Positions 17,290-25,937 of a stretch of 64,000 nt of DNA are shown one piece after another; the stretch's first letter is position 1; each line of letters begins with the position of its first letter. A program made the position numbers and the translations under genes. The DNA is taken from NCBI RefSeq assembly GCF_008642375.1, contig NZ_CP029194.1, positions 3,286,001-3,350,000 of the forward strand. Reading direction: 5' to 3'. Under the pieces are notes generated by a model. It did no database searches, was not told where the DNA came from, and worked only from the letters and a program-made list of their open reading frames with translations. The stretch comes from Streptomyces venezuelae. GTDB taxonomy: Bacteria > Actinomycetota > Actinomycetes > Streptomycetales > Streptomycetaceae.

Positions 17290-18729
17290 TTACGCCTCGC
17301 CCGCCGACTTTCGGGTGTGCAACTGCCGTGCCACTTCTGCGATCGAGCCCGACAGGGAGGGGTACACGGTGAAAGCATTTGCGATCTGTTCGACCGTCAG
17401 ATTGTTGTCGACCGCGATCGAGATCGGGTGAATCAGCTCGCTCGCCCTCGGGGCGACGACACAGCCGCCGACCACGATGCCGGTGCCGGGACGGGCGAAG
17501 AGCTTCACGAAGCCGTCCCGGATGCCCTGCATCTTCGCGCGGGGGTTGCGCAGCAGCGGCAGCTTGACGACCTTGGCGTCGATCTTGCCCGCGTCCACGT
17601 CGGCCTGCGTGTAGCCGACGGTGGCGATCTCGGGGTCCGTGAAGACGTTGGAGGAGACCGTCTTCAGGTTGAGCGGGGTCACCGCGTCGCCGAGGAAGTG
17701 GTACATCGCGATACGGCCCTGCATGGCGGCGACCGAGGCGAGCGCGAAGACACCGGTGACGTCACCGGCCGCGTAGATGCCGGGGGCGCTCGTACGGGAG
17801 ACCCGGTCGGTCCAGATGTGACCGGAGTCCTTCAGCTTGACGCCGGCCTCCTCCAGGCCCATTCCGGCCGAGTTCGGGATCGCGCCGACGGCCATGAGGC
17901 AGTGGGTGCCGGAGATGACGCGGCCGTCCGCGAGGGTGACCTCGACCCGGTCGCCGACCCGCTTGGCGGACTCGGCGCGCGAGCGGGCCATGACGTTCAT
18001 GCCGCGGCGGCGGAAGACGTCCTCCAGGACCGCGGCGGCGTCCGGGTCCTCGCCGGGCAGGACGCGGTCGCGGGAGGAGACGAGGGTGACCCGGGAGCCG
18101 AGGGCCTGGTAGGCGCCGGCGAACTCGGCGCCGGTGACGCCGGAACCGACCACGATGAGCTCCTCGGGGAGCTCCTTGAGGTCGTAGACCTGCGTCCAGT
18201 TGAGGATGCGCTCGCCGTCCGGCTTGGCGTCCGGCACCTCGCGCGGGTGGCCGCCGGTCGCGATCAGCACGGCGTCCGCGGTGAGCGTCTCCTCCGTGCC
18301 GTCGGCGGCGGTGACGACCACCTGGCGGGAGCCGTCCACGGCCTGCCGGCCGGAGAGCCGGCCACGGCCGCGCAGCACCCGGGCGCCCGCCCGGGTGACG
18401 GAGGCGGTGATGTCGTGCGACTGGGCGAGCGCGAGGCGCTTCACCCGTCGGTTGACCTTGCCGAGGTCCACGCCGACGACGCGGGCGGCCTGCTCCACGT
18501 GCGGGGTGTCGTCCGCGACGATGATGCCGAGCTCCTCGTAGGAGGAGTCGAAGGTGGTCATCACCTCCGCCGTGGCGATCAGCGTCTTCGAGGGAACACA
18601 GTCGGTCAGGACGGACGCGCCGCCGAGGCCGTCGCAGTCCACGACGGTCACCTCCGCGCCGAGTTGGGCGCCCACCAGGGCCGCCTCGTATCCGCCGGGT
18701 CCGCCACCGATGATCACGATCCGGGTCAC
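17290..18729 (-). CDS. LpdA-type NAD(P)H:quinone dehydrogenase (flavoprotein disulfide reductase fold)
   Basis: This 479-residue flavoprotein starts with the FAD-binding IVIIGGGPGGYEAALVGAQLGAEVTVVD, has an NAD(P)-binding ELIVVGSGVTGAEFAGAY and the second FAD motif GIYAAGDVTG, and ends in a dimerisation domain. The redox-active CxxxxC of true lipoamide dehydrogenases is broken: the first Cys is Ala/Ser (GGASVLTDCVPSKTL). The same change marks M. tuberculosis LpdA (Rv3303c), which reduces quinones rather than lipoamide, so quinone reductase activity is the best call. The usual HxxxxE at the C-terminus is also absent. It stands alone with two terminators behind it. Confidence 0.88.
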   Translation of the reverse strand: MTRIVIIGGGPGGYEAALVGAQLGAEVTVVDCDGLGGASVLTDCVPSKTLIATAEVMTTFDSSYEELGIIVADDTPHVEQAARVVGVDLGKVNRRVKRLALAQSHDITASVTRAGARVLRGRGRLSGRQAVDGSRQVVVTAADGTEETLTADAVLIATGGHPREVPDAKPDGERILNWTQVYDLKELPEELIVVGSGVTGAEFAGAYQALGSRVTLVSSRDRVLPGEDPDAAAVLEDVFRRRGMNVMARSRAESAKRVGDRVEVTLADGRVISGTHCLMAVGAIPNSAGMGLEEAGVKLKDSGHIWTDRVSRTSAPGIYAAGDVTGVFALASVAAMQGRIAMYHFLGDAVTPLNLKTVSSNVFTDPEIATVGYTQADVDAGKIDAKVVKLPLLRNPRAKMQGIRDGFVKLFARPGTGIVVGGCVVAPRASELIHPISIAVDNNLTVEQIANAFTVYPSLSGSIAEVARQLHTRKSAGEA

Positions 18730-18782
18730 TGGGATCTACGCCTCGCGTCTCGTTCTGCCGGGGGGTCCCCCCGCTGGGGTGC

Positions 18783-18957
18783 AGTGCGTACGCCATTGTC
18801 CCGCACGCTTCAAGTGCGTACCCCATTCTCCCGCACGCCCGGCGCGGTCTCGCGCCGGGGCTCCGTAGGCGGCGCGCCGGGGCGCGACCGGGCTCGCGAC
18901 GGCCGCCGCCCCGGAGTACGGCCGGGCTCGTGACGGCCGCCGCCCCGCGGTACGGCC
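18783..18957. repeat. Two tandem duplications upstream of the flavoprotein gene
   Basis: A 26-bp unit, AGTGCGTACSCCATTSTCCC plus GCACGC, occurs at 18783-18808 and 18813-18838 (24 of 26 identical, 30-bp period). A second pair with a 34-bp unit starting GGGCTCGYGACGGCCGCC occurs at 18890 and 18924. Both lie in the 293-bp gap between divergent genes, the first pair within the likely promoter region of the flavoprotein gene. Confidence 0.75.
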
Positions 18958-19022
18958 GGGGTCCCCCGGCCCGCACGGCGGAGTCCCCCGGACACCCCGC
19001 CCGCTCCCGTACTCTCGGTGCC

Positions 19023-19460
19023 ATGTCGCTCTACGCCGCTTTCGCCGGCAACCTCGACGCGCGGCTGATGAGCCGCCGCGCACCGCACTCCCCGCTGCGC
19101 GGCACCGGCTGGCTCAACGGCTGGCGGCTGACCTTCGGCGGCGAGCAGATGGGCTGGGAGGGCGCGCTGGCCACGATCGTGGAGGCCCCTCGCTCCCAGG
19201 TCTTCGTGGCGCTGTACGACATCGCTCCGATGGACGAGGACTCCATGGACCGGTGGGAGGGCGTCGGCCTGGACATCTACCGGCGGATGCGGGTCCGGGT
19301 GGACACGCTCGACGGCGAGGAACCCGCCTGGGTGTATGTCCTCAACGGCTACGAGGGCGGGCTGCCGTCCGCGCGGTACCTGGGCGAGATCGCGGACGCG
19401 GCCGAGTCGGCGGGCGCGCCGCACGACTACGTGATGGAGTTGCGCAAGCGTCCCTGCTGA
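19023..19460 (+). CDS. Gamma-glutamylcyclotransferase-like protein
   Basis: The 145-residue protein begins SLYAAFAGNLDARLMSRRAPHS, the Y(G/A)x(F/L)xGN substrate loop of the GGCT/AIG2 fold, and ends in DYVMELRKRPC. An acidic stretch, LYDIAPMDEDSMDRWEGVGLDIYRR, holds the catalytic-type Glu region. Family enzymes release 5-oxoproline from gamma-glutamyl compounds; the substrate here is unknown. ATG 19023 is chosen because the family begins there, although an open frame extends upstream. It matches the gene next to purine nucleoside phosphorylase in S. coelicolor. Confidence 0.85.
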   Translation: MSLYAAFAGNLDARLMSRRAPHSPLRGTGWLNGWRLTFGGEQMGWEGALATIVEAPRSQVFVALYDIAPMDEDSMDRWEGVGLDIYRRMRVRVDTLDGEEPAWVYVLNGYEGGLPSARYLGEIADAAESAGAPHDYVMELRKRPC

Positions 19461-19568
19461 GGCACGGACGGGGAGTGTGCGAACGCCCGACGGACGGCGG
19501 CGGAGCCTCCTTCGCCCCTTTCGTCGGAAACGACAAGACAACGATCGCATGTCCGTCAGCATCGTCAT

Positions 19569-19580
19569 CTACGCGCGTAG
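19569..19580. promoter_or_regulatory. Nucleoside-regulon palindrome, purine nucleoside phosphorylase
   Basis: A perfect CTACGCGCGTAG lies 81 bp upstream of the GTG at 19662. A -10-like TAGGCT follows at 19593-19598, so the palindrome covers the -35 region of that promoter. It is one of six copies in the window. Confidence 0.8.
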
Positions 19581-19661
19581 GCAATCTCCGGCTAGGCTTC
19601 TGCGGGTAACAAATCCGTCCGGGGCTCCCCTCGGACTCCCCTCCCCGAGGCGAGAGAGTCA

Positions 19662-20465
19662 GTGAACGCAACTGCCACCCCGTACGAGGCCGCCGAGGCC
19701 GCTGCCGCCCGTCTGCGCGAGCTGACCGGTGTCGAGAACCACGACGTCGCTCTGGTCATGGGCTCGGGCTGGGCGCCCGCCGTCGACGCCCTCGGCGCCC
19801 CCGAGGCCGAGTTCCCGGTGACCGAGCTCCCCGGCTTCCCGCCGCCGGCCGTCGAGGGCCACGGCGGCAAGGTCCGCTCGTACAAGATCGGTGAGAAGCG
19901 CGCGCTGGTCTTCCTCGGCCGCACCCACTTCTACGAGGGCCGCGGCGTCGCGTCCGTCGCCCACGGCGTCCGCACCGCCGTCGCCGCCGGCTGCAAGACG
20001 ATCGTCCTGACCAACGGCTGCGGCGGCCTCCGCGAGGGCATGCGCCCCGGCCAGCCGGTCCTGATCAGCGACCACATCAACCTGACGGCCGCCTCCCCGA
20101 TCGTCGGCGCGAACTTCGTGGACCTCACCGACCTGTACTCGCCGCGGCTGCGCGCGCTGTGCAAGGAGGTCGACGAGACCCTGGAGGAGGGCGTCTACGT
20201 CCAGTTCCCCGGGCCGCACTACGAGACCCCGGCCGAGATCAACATGGTCCGCGTCATGGGCGGCGACCTCGTCGGCATGTCCACGGTCCTGGAGGCCATC
20301 GCGGCGCGCGAGGCCGGCGCCGAGGTCCTGGGCATCTCCCTGGTCACCAACCTGGCGGCGGGGCTCTCGGGCGAGCCGCTGAACCACGAGGAGGTCCTCC
20401 AGGCGGGCCGCGACTCGGCCGCGCGGATGGGTGAGCTGCTCACCCGGGTGCTCGACCGGATCTGA
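19662..20465 (+). CDS. punA: Purine nucleoside phosphorylase
   Basis: This 267-residue enzyme cleaves purine (deoxy)nucleosides with phosphate to free base and (deoxy)ribose-1-phosphate. It has trimeric class II PNP features: LVMGSGWAP, the phosphate-binding [13 protein letters not shown] and [33 protein letters not shown] with base-contacting residues, and [17 protein letters not shown] 19662 follows a GAGGCGAGAG region. It carries the CTACGCGCGTAG operator and is followed by a phosphohexomutase that could process pentose-1-phosphate, consistent with a salvage role. Confidence 0.93.
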   Translation: MNATATPYEAAEAAAARLRELTGVENHDVALVMGSGWAPAVDALGAPEAEFPVTELPGFPPPAVEGHGGKVRSYKIGEKRALVFLGRTHFYEGRGVASVAHGVRTAVAAGCKTIVLTNGCGGLREGMRPGQPVLISDHINLTAASPIVGANFVDLTDLYSPRLRALCKEVDETLEEGVYVQFPGPHYETPAEINMVRVMGGDLVGMSTVLEAIAAREAGAEVLGISLVTNLAAGLSGEPLNHEEVLQAGRDSAARMGELLTRVLDRI

Positions 20466-20506
20466 GCCTCCCCGAACTGGGACTCCGCCCCAGACCCCGG
20501 TCCCCG

Positions 20507-20576
20507 AACGCCGGACGGGCTGATATTCAGCCCCGTCGGCGTTTGAGGCGCGGGGGTCCGGGGGCAGAGCCCCCGG
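20507..20576. repeat. Streptomyces intergenic palindromic repeat
   Basis: Two hairpins follow each other: AACGCCGGACGGGCTGA/TCAGCCCCGTCGGCGTT (20507-20543, two mismatches) and CCGGGGG-CAGAG-CCCCCGG (20558-20576). This pair, linked by TTGAGGCGCGGGGGT, is a common intergenic element in streptomycete chromosomes and may terminate the upstream transcript. Confidence 0.8.
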
Positions 20577-20674
20577 TTTCGGGAAGGGGCGGGGTGGGGG
20601 AAGGCTCCGCGCAGCGGCCCACCCCCCGCACCCACACCCGCCCCACCCCTCCCGTACCACCCGAAAGGCACACC

Positions 20675-22327
20675 GTGACGCAGGACGACCTCCTCGCCCG
20701 GGCCCAGGCCTGGCTCGCCGAGGACCCCGACCAGGAGACCCGCGAGGAGCTCGCGCAGCTCATCGACGCGGGCGCGACCGACGAGCTCGCCGCCCGTTTC
20801 AGCGGCACCCTCCAGTTCGGCACCGCCGGCCTCCGCGGCGAGATCGGCGCCGGGCCCATGCGGATGAACCGCTCGGTCGTGATCCGCGCCGCCGCCGGCC
20901 TCGCCGCGTACCTCAAGGCCAAGGGCCAGGAGGGCGGCCTCGTCGTGATCGGCTACGACGCCCGCTACAAGTCGGCCGACTTCGCCCGCGACACCGCAGC
21001 CGTGATGATCGGCGCAGGGCTCCGCGCGGCCGTCCTCCCCCGCCCGCTGCCGACGCCCGTCCTCGCGTACGCCATAAGGCACCTGGGCGCCGTCGCCGGC
21101 GTCGAGGTGACCGCGAGCCACAACCCGCCCCGCGACAACGGCTACAAGGTCTACCTGGGCGACGGCTCGCAGATCGTGCCGCCCGCCGACGCGGAGATCG
21201 CCGCCGAGATCGACGCGGTCCGCTCGCTGAACGACGTGCCCCGCCCGGAGACCGGCTGGGAGACCCTCGGCGACGAGGTCCTGGAGGCCTACCTGGCCCG
21301 TACGGACGCCGTCCTGACCCCCGGCTCGCCCCGTACCGCGCGGACCGTCTACACGGCCATGCACGGCGTCGGCAAGGACGTCCTGACGGCGGCCTTCGCC
21401 CGGGCCGGCTTCCCGCCGCCCGCGCTCGTCGCCGCGCAGGCCGAGCCCGACCCGGCGTTCCCGACGGTCGCCTTCCCGAACCCGGAGGAGCCGGGTGCCA
21501 TGGACCTCGCCTTCGAGGCGGCCCGGGCCGTGGACCCCGACCTGGTCATCGCGAACGACCCCGACGCCGACCGCTGCGCGGTGGCCGTGCCGGACGCCTC
21601 CGTCGAGGGCGGCTGGCGCATGCTCCGCGGCGACGAGGTGGGCGCGCTGCTCGCCGCGCACCTCGTGCACAAGGGCGCGACCGGCGTGTTCGCCGAGTCG
21701 ATCGTGTCGTCCTCGCTGCTCGGCCGGATCGCCGAGGCGGCCGGGGTCGGCTACGAGGAGACGCTGACCGGCTTCAAGTGGATCGCGCGCGTCGACGGGC
21801 TGCGGTACGGCTACGAGGAGGCGCTCGGCTACTGCGTCGACCCGGAGGGCGTCCGCGACAAGGACGGCATCACGGCCGCGCTGCTCGTCGTGGAGCTGGC
21901 CTCGGTCCTCAAGGAGAAGGACCGGACCCTCCTGGACCTGCTCGACGACCTGGCGGTGGCCCACGGGCTGCACGCCACCGACCAGCTGTCCGTGCGGGTC
22001 GAGGACCTGAGCATCATCGCGAACGCCATGACGGCGCTGCGCGAGCGCCCGCCGGTCTCCCTCGCCGGTCTGACCGTCGTCTCGGCGGAGGACCTGACGA
22101 AGGGCACGGAGTCGCTCCCGCCGACGGACGGGCTGCGCTACCACCTGGAGGGCGACTACAAGGCCCGGGTGATCGTCCGCCCGAGCGGCACCGAGCCCAA
22201 GCTCAAGTGCTACCTGGAGGTCGTGGTGCCGGTCGCCGCCGCGGTCGACCTGGCCCCGGCACGGACGACGGCCCACGAGGTGCTGGTCGCGATCAAGCGG
22301 GACCTGAGCGCGGCCGCGGGGCTCTGA
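20675..22327 (+). CDS. Phospho-sugar mutase (phosphomannomutase/phosphopentomutase family)
   Basis: This 550-residue alpha-D-phosphohexomutase has all four site motifs: the phosphoserine loop TASHNPPRDNGYKVY, the metal loop NDPDADRCAVAVP, the sugar-binding GYEEALGYCVDPEGVRDKDG, and the phosphate-binding RPSGTEPKLKCYLEV. GTG 20675 starts MTQDDLLARAQAWLAEDP, typical of this PMM/PGM type 2 class. Some members act as phosphopentomutases; its place directly after purine nucleoside phosphorylase fits conversion of ribose-1-phosphate or deoxyribose-1-phosphate to the 5-phosphate used by DeoC. The exact substrate is inferred. Confidence 0.88.
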   Translation: MTQDDLLARAQAWLAEDPDQETREELAQLIDAGATDELAARFSGTLQFGTAGLRGEIGAGPMRMNRSVVIRAAAGLAAYLKAKGQEGGLVVIGYDARYKSADFARDTAAVMIGAGLRAAVLPRPLPTPVLAYAIRHLGAVAGVEVTASHNPPRDNGYKVYLGDGSQIVPPADAEIAAEIDAVRSLNDVPRPETGWETLGDEVLEAYLARTDAVLTPGSPRTARTVYTAMHGVGKDVLTAAFARAGFPPPALVAAQAEPDPAFPTVAFPNPEEPGAMDLAFEAARAVDPDLVIANDPDADRCAVAVPDASVEGGWRMLRGDEVGALLAAHLVHKGATGVFAESIVSSSLLGRIAEAAGVGYEETLTGFKWIARVDGLRYGYEEALGYCVDPEGVRDKDGITAALLVVELASVLKEKDRTLLDLLDDLAVAHGLHATDQLSVRVEDLSIIANAMTALRERPPVSLAGLTVVSAEDLTKGTESLPPTDGLRYHLEGDYKARVIVRPSGTEPKLKCYLEVVVPVAAAVDLAPARTTAHEVLVAIKRDLSAAAGL

Positions 22328-22341
22328 CCCCGAACCGAACG

Positions 22342-22381
22342 GAGAGGGCCGGTGCGGAAGCGATTCCGCACCGGCCCTCTC
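22342..22381. terminator. Terminator between convergent mutase and PH-domain genes
   Basis: GAGAGGGCCGGTGCGGAA pairs perfectly with TTCCGCACCGGCCCTCTC around GCGA. It can serve both flanking genes. Confidence 0.85.
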
Positions 22382-22399
22382 GTCTGTGCGCGGGGCGGG

Positions 22400-23110
22400 T
22401 CAGCCCGTCGCGAGGAGGATCACGAAGAGCAGCAGTCCGGCGGCCGCGGGCCCGATGATCTCGTACGCCCAGCGCACCCGCGGCTCGCCCTGCGCGCCGG
22501 GGGTGCCGGCGCGCAGCTCGGCGAGCTCGCGCAGTTCGGCGACGGTCTGGTCGGTCGGTGCGCTCCGGGACGCGCGGTCCTGCACGTCGGCGGTGACGGA
22601 GGTACGGCCGTGGGGGTCGCCCTGCCCGTCGCGCGCGGCGCGGCGCGCCGCCCTCTTCCGCTGTCGCAGCGAGACGGGGACGGCCCACAGCTGGTACTTG
22701 GAACCGTCCTGGGTGAAGACCTCGCTGGAGTACCCGGCGCGGATGTCGGCGACCGAGGCCCAGGGCAGCGTGATCGACCGGAACGGGTTGCGGATGCGGA
22801 GCCGGTTGTCGTTGGCGTACACCGCGGGCCGGATCGTGAAGGCGACGATCAGCGGGACGGCGAGGACGAGCCCGGCGAGCGCGAGCCAGGGGGTCCGGCC
22901 CTCGCCGCGGATCAGCGCGTCGCCCGCGAAGAGGGCCGCGAGGATCAGCAGGAACACCCCGCCGGCGATGCCGAGGGGCGAGCGGAAGACGCGGTCGGCG
23001 AACTGCTGCTCGGCCGGGGCGGGCTCGTCGCCCGTCTCGGGGATCGGCTTCGAGTTCGGCTCGGGGGTCGGCTCAGGGGTCGGCTCGGGGGTCGGCTCCG
23101 GGGTCGTCAT
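22400..23110 (-). CDS. PH-domain membrane protein
   Basis: The 236-residue protein starts with a P-E-P-T repeat (~1-20), then two hydrophobic segments (~44-62 and ~72-92). A bacterial PH-like domain follows (~95-150: YANDNRLRIRNPFRSITLPWASVADIRAGYSSEVFTQDGSKYQLWAVPVSL). An R/K-rich stretch precedes a final membrane helix (~216-234). The PH domain probably faces the cytoplasm; no catalytic motif is seen. It matches the gene before deoC in S. coelicolor. Regulation and partners are unknown. Confidence 0.82.
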   Translation of the reverse strand: MTTPEPTPEPTPEPTPEPNSKPIPETGDEPAPAEQQFADRVFRSPLGIAGGVFLLILAALFAGDALIRGEGRTPWLALAGLVLAVPLIVAFTIRPAVYANDNRLRIRNPFRSITLPWASVADIRAGYSSEVFTQDGSKYQLWAVPVSLRQRKRAARRAARDGQGDPHGRTSVTADVQDRASRSAPTDQTVAELRELAELRAGTPGAQGEPRVRWAYEIIGPAAAGLLLFVILLATG

Positions 23111-23144
23111 GCCGCCGATTCTGCCTCAGCCGGGCGGTGAGGGG

Positions 23145-23777
23145 TCAGGCGGCCCGCGTGGCCACGAGATCCGCGTACAGAATGATGTTGTCGGGCCGGT
23201 GGCCGTCGACCAGCTCTCCGCCGCACGTGACGAGGCGCAGCTCGGGGCGCTCGGTGTCGCCGTACACCTTGGCCGTCGGGAAGGTCTTCTTGTCGACCTG
23301 CTCCAGCTCCCTGACCCGGAAGACGGCGACCCGGCCGTCCGCACGCGTCACGGCGATCTCGTCGCCGACCCGGACCCGCGAGACGTTCTTCAGTACGGCG
23401 GGACCGCGCGCGGTGTCGAAGTGGCCGATGAGGACGGCGGGTCCGGTCTCGCCGGGCGTGACGCCCTTGCCGTACCAGCCGATGCGGTCGGCGTCCTCGA
23501 CCGAGGGCACCTCGACGGTGCCGTCGCTGTTGAGCCCGAGGCTCAGGATCGGGCCGGTGTCGACCCCGGCGGAGGGCAGCTGGACCCGTACGGGCAGGGA
23601 ACGGGCCAGCGGGCCGACCGGGGCGGCGCTCGCGGCCGGCGCGGGGGCGGTGGCCTCGACGACACGGGCGGGGTGGGTGGCGGCGGGCGCGGGGTCGGCC
23701 CCGGCGGAGCAGCCGCTGAGCGCGACCAGGGCGAGGAGGGCGGCGGCGGTACGGATACGGGCGCGGCGACGGTTCAC
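23145..23777 (-). CDS. Class F sortase with lipoprotein-type signal
   Basis: The 210-residue protein starts at GTG 23777 (NRRRARIRTAAALLALVALSGC), with a lipobox-like LSGC and so possibly a lipid anchor. The sortase domain shows the catalytic His in LIGHFDTARGPAVL, the catalytic Cys in LRLVTCGG and an Arg shortly after (HRPDNIILYADL). Class F sortases join proteins to the cell surface or process them. It lies 147 bp behind the gene for a repeat protein with a C-terminal sorting-like tail, its likely substrate. The lipobox may instead be part of an uncleaved membrane anchor. Confidence 0.87.
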   Translation of the reverse strand: MNRRRARIRTAAALLALVALSGCSAGADPAPAATHPARVVEATAPAPAASAAPVGPLARSLPVRVQLPSAGVDTGPILSLGLNSDGTVEVPSVEDADRIGWYGKGVTPGETGPAVLIGHFDTARGPAVLKNVSRVRVGDEIAVTRADGRVAVFRVRELEQVDKKTFPTAKVYGDTERPELRLVTCGGELVDGHRPDNIILYADLVATRAA

Positions 23778-23924
23778 GGCAGGGCTCCGGGCGGACGAGC
23801 GGAGGGACGGGGGACGGGGTGTGGCCGGCCGCCGCGCGGGACGCGGCGACCGGCCTGGGGTGGGGTGTGCTCCCGCTCGGGTCAAAGGGCGGGGAACGGG
23901 TCGAACAAGGGGTCGGGCGAGGGG

Positions 23925-25691
23925 TCAGGCGCGGGAGCCGACGGCCCGGCGGCGCAGGACCATGAAGCCGAGGCCCGCGGCGGCGAGGGAGGCCGCACCG
24001 GCGCCCGTCGCGTAGAGGGCCGTGGAGCTCGCGGAGGTCTCGGTGCCGAGCTCGGCACCGGCCGCGACGCCGCCGCGCGGGACGACGGAGGTCTGGCCGC
24101 CGGTGTTGGCCGTGATGCCCGTGTTGCCGTTGGTGCCGTTGGTGCCGGTGACGGGGGTGCTGGTGCCCTTGACCGGGTTGAGCGTGCAGCCCTTCAGCAT
24201 CTTCGGGAAGGCGTGCGTGGCGCCCTTGGCCGTGCCGCCCTCGACCTTGGTGTAGAGGGTCGGCGTGGCGCTGAAGGGGTTGTCGATGCGCGCGACGATG
24301 CCGGCGCTCTTCGGCAGCGAGGGGTGCTTGCGGTCGAGCGTCGTGTAGACCTGCTTGTCGCTGCCGATGTCGCGGAGGGTGGCGGTCGGGCCGTTCGGGC
24401 TCATGGTGAGCTCGGCCTTGGTGCCCGCGCCGATGCCGACCTCGGTGTGGACGGTGCAGGCGTCGTCACGGGTGTACGGCATCGGGGCGGACTGCTTGGC
24501 GGCGCCGGGGATGTAGGCGGCGAGGCCGCCGTCCCGCTCCAGGACGACAAGGCCACCGCCGGTGAACCGGTAGACCTGGCGGTCTCCCTTCAGGTAGGAG
24601 ACGCCGGTGCCGACGCCCAGGCGGATCTCCTGGATGCCGTAGCGGCCGTCCTTCTTGACGAGCTCCAGGCGGACGCCGTTGGCCAGCTTGTACTGGCCGG
24701 GCTTGGCGCCCGGGAGGTAGTTGCCGACCCAGTCGTGGGTGCTGCCGTCGGAGTTGAGGACGAAGAAGGCGCCGTTGTTGTTGGCGGCGACCGACCAGTG
24801 GTCGGCGTCGAGCGTGCCGACGCGCTTGCCCTGCTGGTAGAGCTCGGCGCGGTGGTGGCCGTCGGCGACCTTGAAGATCTTGGCCTGGACGCCGTTCGCC
24901 AGCTTCACGGTGCGGACGTAGCCGGTCGTGACGAGGAGTCGCGGGGCGGCCTGCCGGGCCGAGCCCGGGATGTAGGCGGCGAGGCCGCCGTCGGGCTCCA
25001 CGACGATGACGGCGTTGCCGTAGCGGGTGACCTGGCGGGAGCCGTTCACGGCGGCGATGACCTGGCCCCCGGCCTTGAGGAACTGGCGGCCCTCCTGGAC
25101 CACGAGCTCCACGCGGCTGCCGTTCGCCAGCTCGTACGTGCCCGGGCGGGCGCCGGGGACGTAGTTGCCGCGCCAGGTGTAAGCGTCGCCGTTCGGGAAG
25201 AGCGCGAGGAAGGTGCCGTCGTCGTTGCCGGCCACCGCGATGCCGTCGGCGTTCAGGGTGCCGACGCGCTGGCCCTCCTTGTAGAGCTCGGCGCGGAAGT
25301 GGGTCGGGTCGACCTTGAAGATCCTGGCCTGTGCGCCGTTCGGGAGGGTCATGGTCCGGACGTAGGTGCCGTTCCCCTCGCCCACCGCCTTCGGGACCTC
25401 GGCCGCCGGGGCCGTGCTCGCCGGGGCCGCCTTCGGACCCTCGGTCTCCGGCGCCTCGGCCTCCGGGGCCTCGGTCTTCTTCGGCGTCTCGCTCTCCGGA
25501 GCCTCGGTAGTCGGGGCATCGGCCTTCGCAGCCTCGGTGCCTGCCTGCGCCGCCGTGACGGACGGGGCCGTCGCCGGCTTGACGGCCACCGGGCCGTCGG
25601 CGGCGAAAGCGGCTCCGGCGGCGAGGGCCGGGGTGATCGCGACACCCGCGACGACGGCGGTGGCGATGGCGGTGCGAAGGGCGGTGCGCAT
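23925..25691 (-). CDS. Surface-anchored repeat protein, likely class F sortase substrate
   Basis: The 588-residue product has an N-terminal signal peptide (to AAGAAFA), an E/P/K-rich linker (~45-105), and two tandem ~140-residue repeats (each YVRTxxLxNG-QA-IFKV ... RAELYxxGxRVGTL ... NYxPGAxPGxYxLANG ... DGGLAAYIPG). Further domains follow, one with two cysteines. The tail reads NTGGQTSVVPRGGVAAG, then a membrane helix and LRRRAVGSRA. This is a sorting signal in form, but it lacks LPxTG; PRGGVAAG is the best candidate motif. The sortase gene follows directly. Binding targets are unknown. Confidence 0.8.
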   Translation of the reverse strand: MRTALRTAIATAVVAGVAITPALAAGAAFAADGPVAVKPATAPSVTAAQAGTEAAKADAPTTEAPESETPKKTEAPEAEAPETEGPKAAPASTAPAAEVPKAVGEGNGTYVRTMTLPNGAQARIFKVDPTHFRAELYKEGQRVGTLNADGIAVAGNDDGTFLALFPNGDAYTWRGNYVPGARPGTYELANGSRVELVVQEGRQFLKAGGQVIAAVNGSRQVTRYGNAVIVVEPDGGLAAYIPGSARQAAPRLLVTTGYVRTVKLANGVQAKIFKVADGHHRAELYQQGKRVGTLDADHWSVAANNNGAFFVLNSDGSTHDWVGNYLPGAKPGQYKLANGVRLELVKKDGRYGIQEIRLGVGTGVSYLKGDRQVYRFTGGGLVVLERDGGLAAYIPGAAKQSAPMPYTRDDACTVHTEVGIGAGTKAELTMSPNGPTATLRDIGSDKQVYTTLDRKHPSLPKSAGIVARIDNPFSATPTLYTKVEGGTAKGATHAFPKMLKGCTLNPVKGTSTPVTGTNGTNGNTGITANTGGQTSVVPRGGVAAGAELGTETSASSTALYATGAGAASLAAAGLGFMVLRRRAVGSRA

Positions 25692-25827
25692 AACGACTCC
25701 TGTGATTCAGGTAGGTGGTTGGCGTGAGTCGCATGCCGCTTTTTCTCGGTCCGTCTGGTTCCGGTGAGGTCTGGCTGGCTGCTGACAAAAATCTAAAGAT
25801 CTTGTATGCGGGACCGGTCTGCTCCGT

Positions 25828-25843
25828 GTCACGGGCATGTGAC
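25828..25843. promoter_or_regulatory. AfsQ1-like direct repeat upstream of the sortase substrate gene
   Basis: GTCAC-N6-GTGAC fits the GTnAC-N6-GTnAC consensus I recall for AfsQ1, encoded at 32933. It lies 137 bp upstream of the surface-protein start and about 95 bp upstream of deoC. A match of this information content is expected by chance around twice in a window this size. Confidence 0.35.
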
Positions 25844-25901
25844 AGCCGTCACTCGCCCCGTAGCCCCTGTTGTGACCTCCGGCTCGCCCCCGAGGCTCCC
25901 C

Positions 25902-25931
25902 TGTACAGGTCGCTACGCGCGTAGATATGCT
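25902..25931 (+). promoter_or_regulatory. deoC promoter with nucleoside-regulon palindrome in its spacer
   Basis: TGTACA (25902-25907), an 18-bp spacer and TATGCT (25926-25931) form a good promoter. A perfect CTACGCGCGTAG occupies 25913-25924 inside the spacer, an ideal place for repression. The -10 box ends 6 bases before the GTG at 25938, and there is no ribosome-binding site, so the mRNA is probably leaderless. Confidence 0.75.
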
Positions 25932-25937
25932 CGACTG

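Noticed and set aside
16258..18933. Open frame of 891 codons on the plus strand
   Set aside because: It is opposite the DeoR and LpdA-type genes, whose domains are certain. Such antisense frames arise from GC-rich third positions.
22386..25727. Open frame of 1113 codons on the plus strand
   Set aside because: It is the antisense of the PH-domain, sortase and surface-protein genes, with low-complexity Gly/Arg/Val content.
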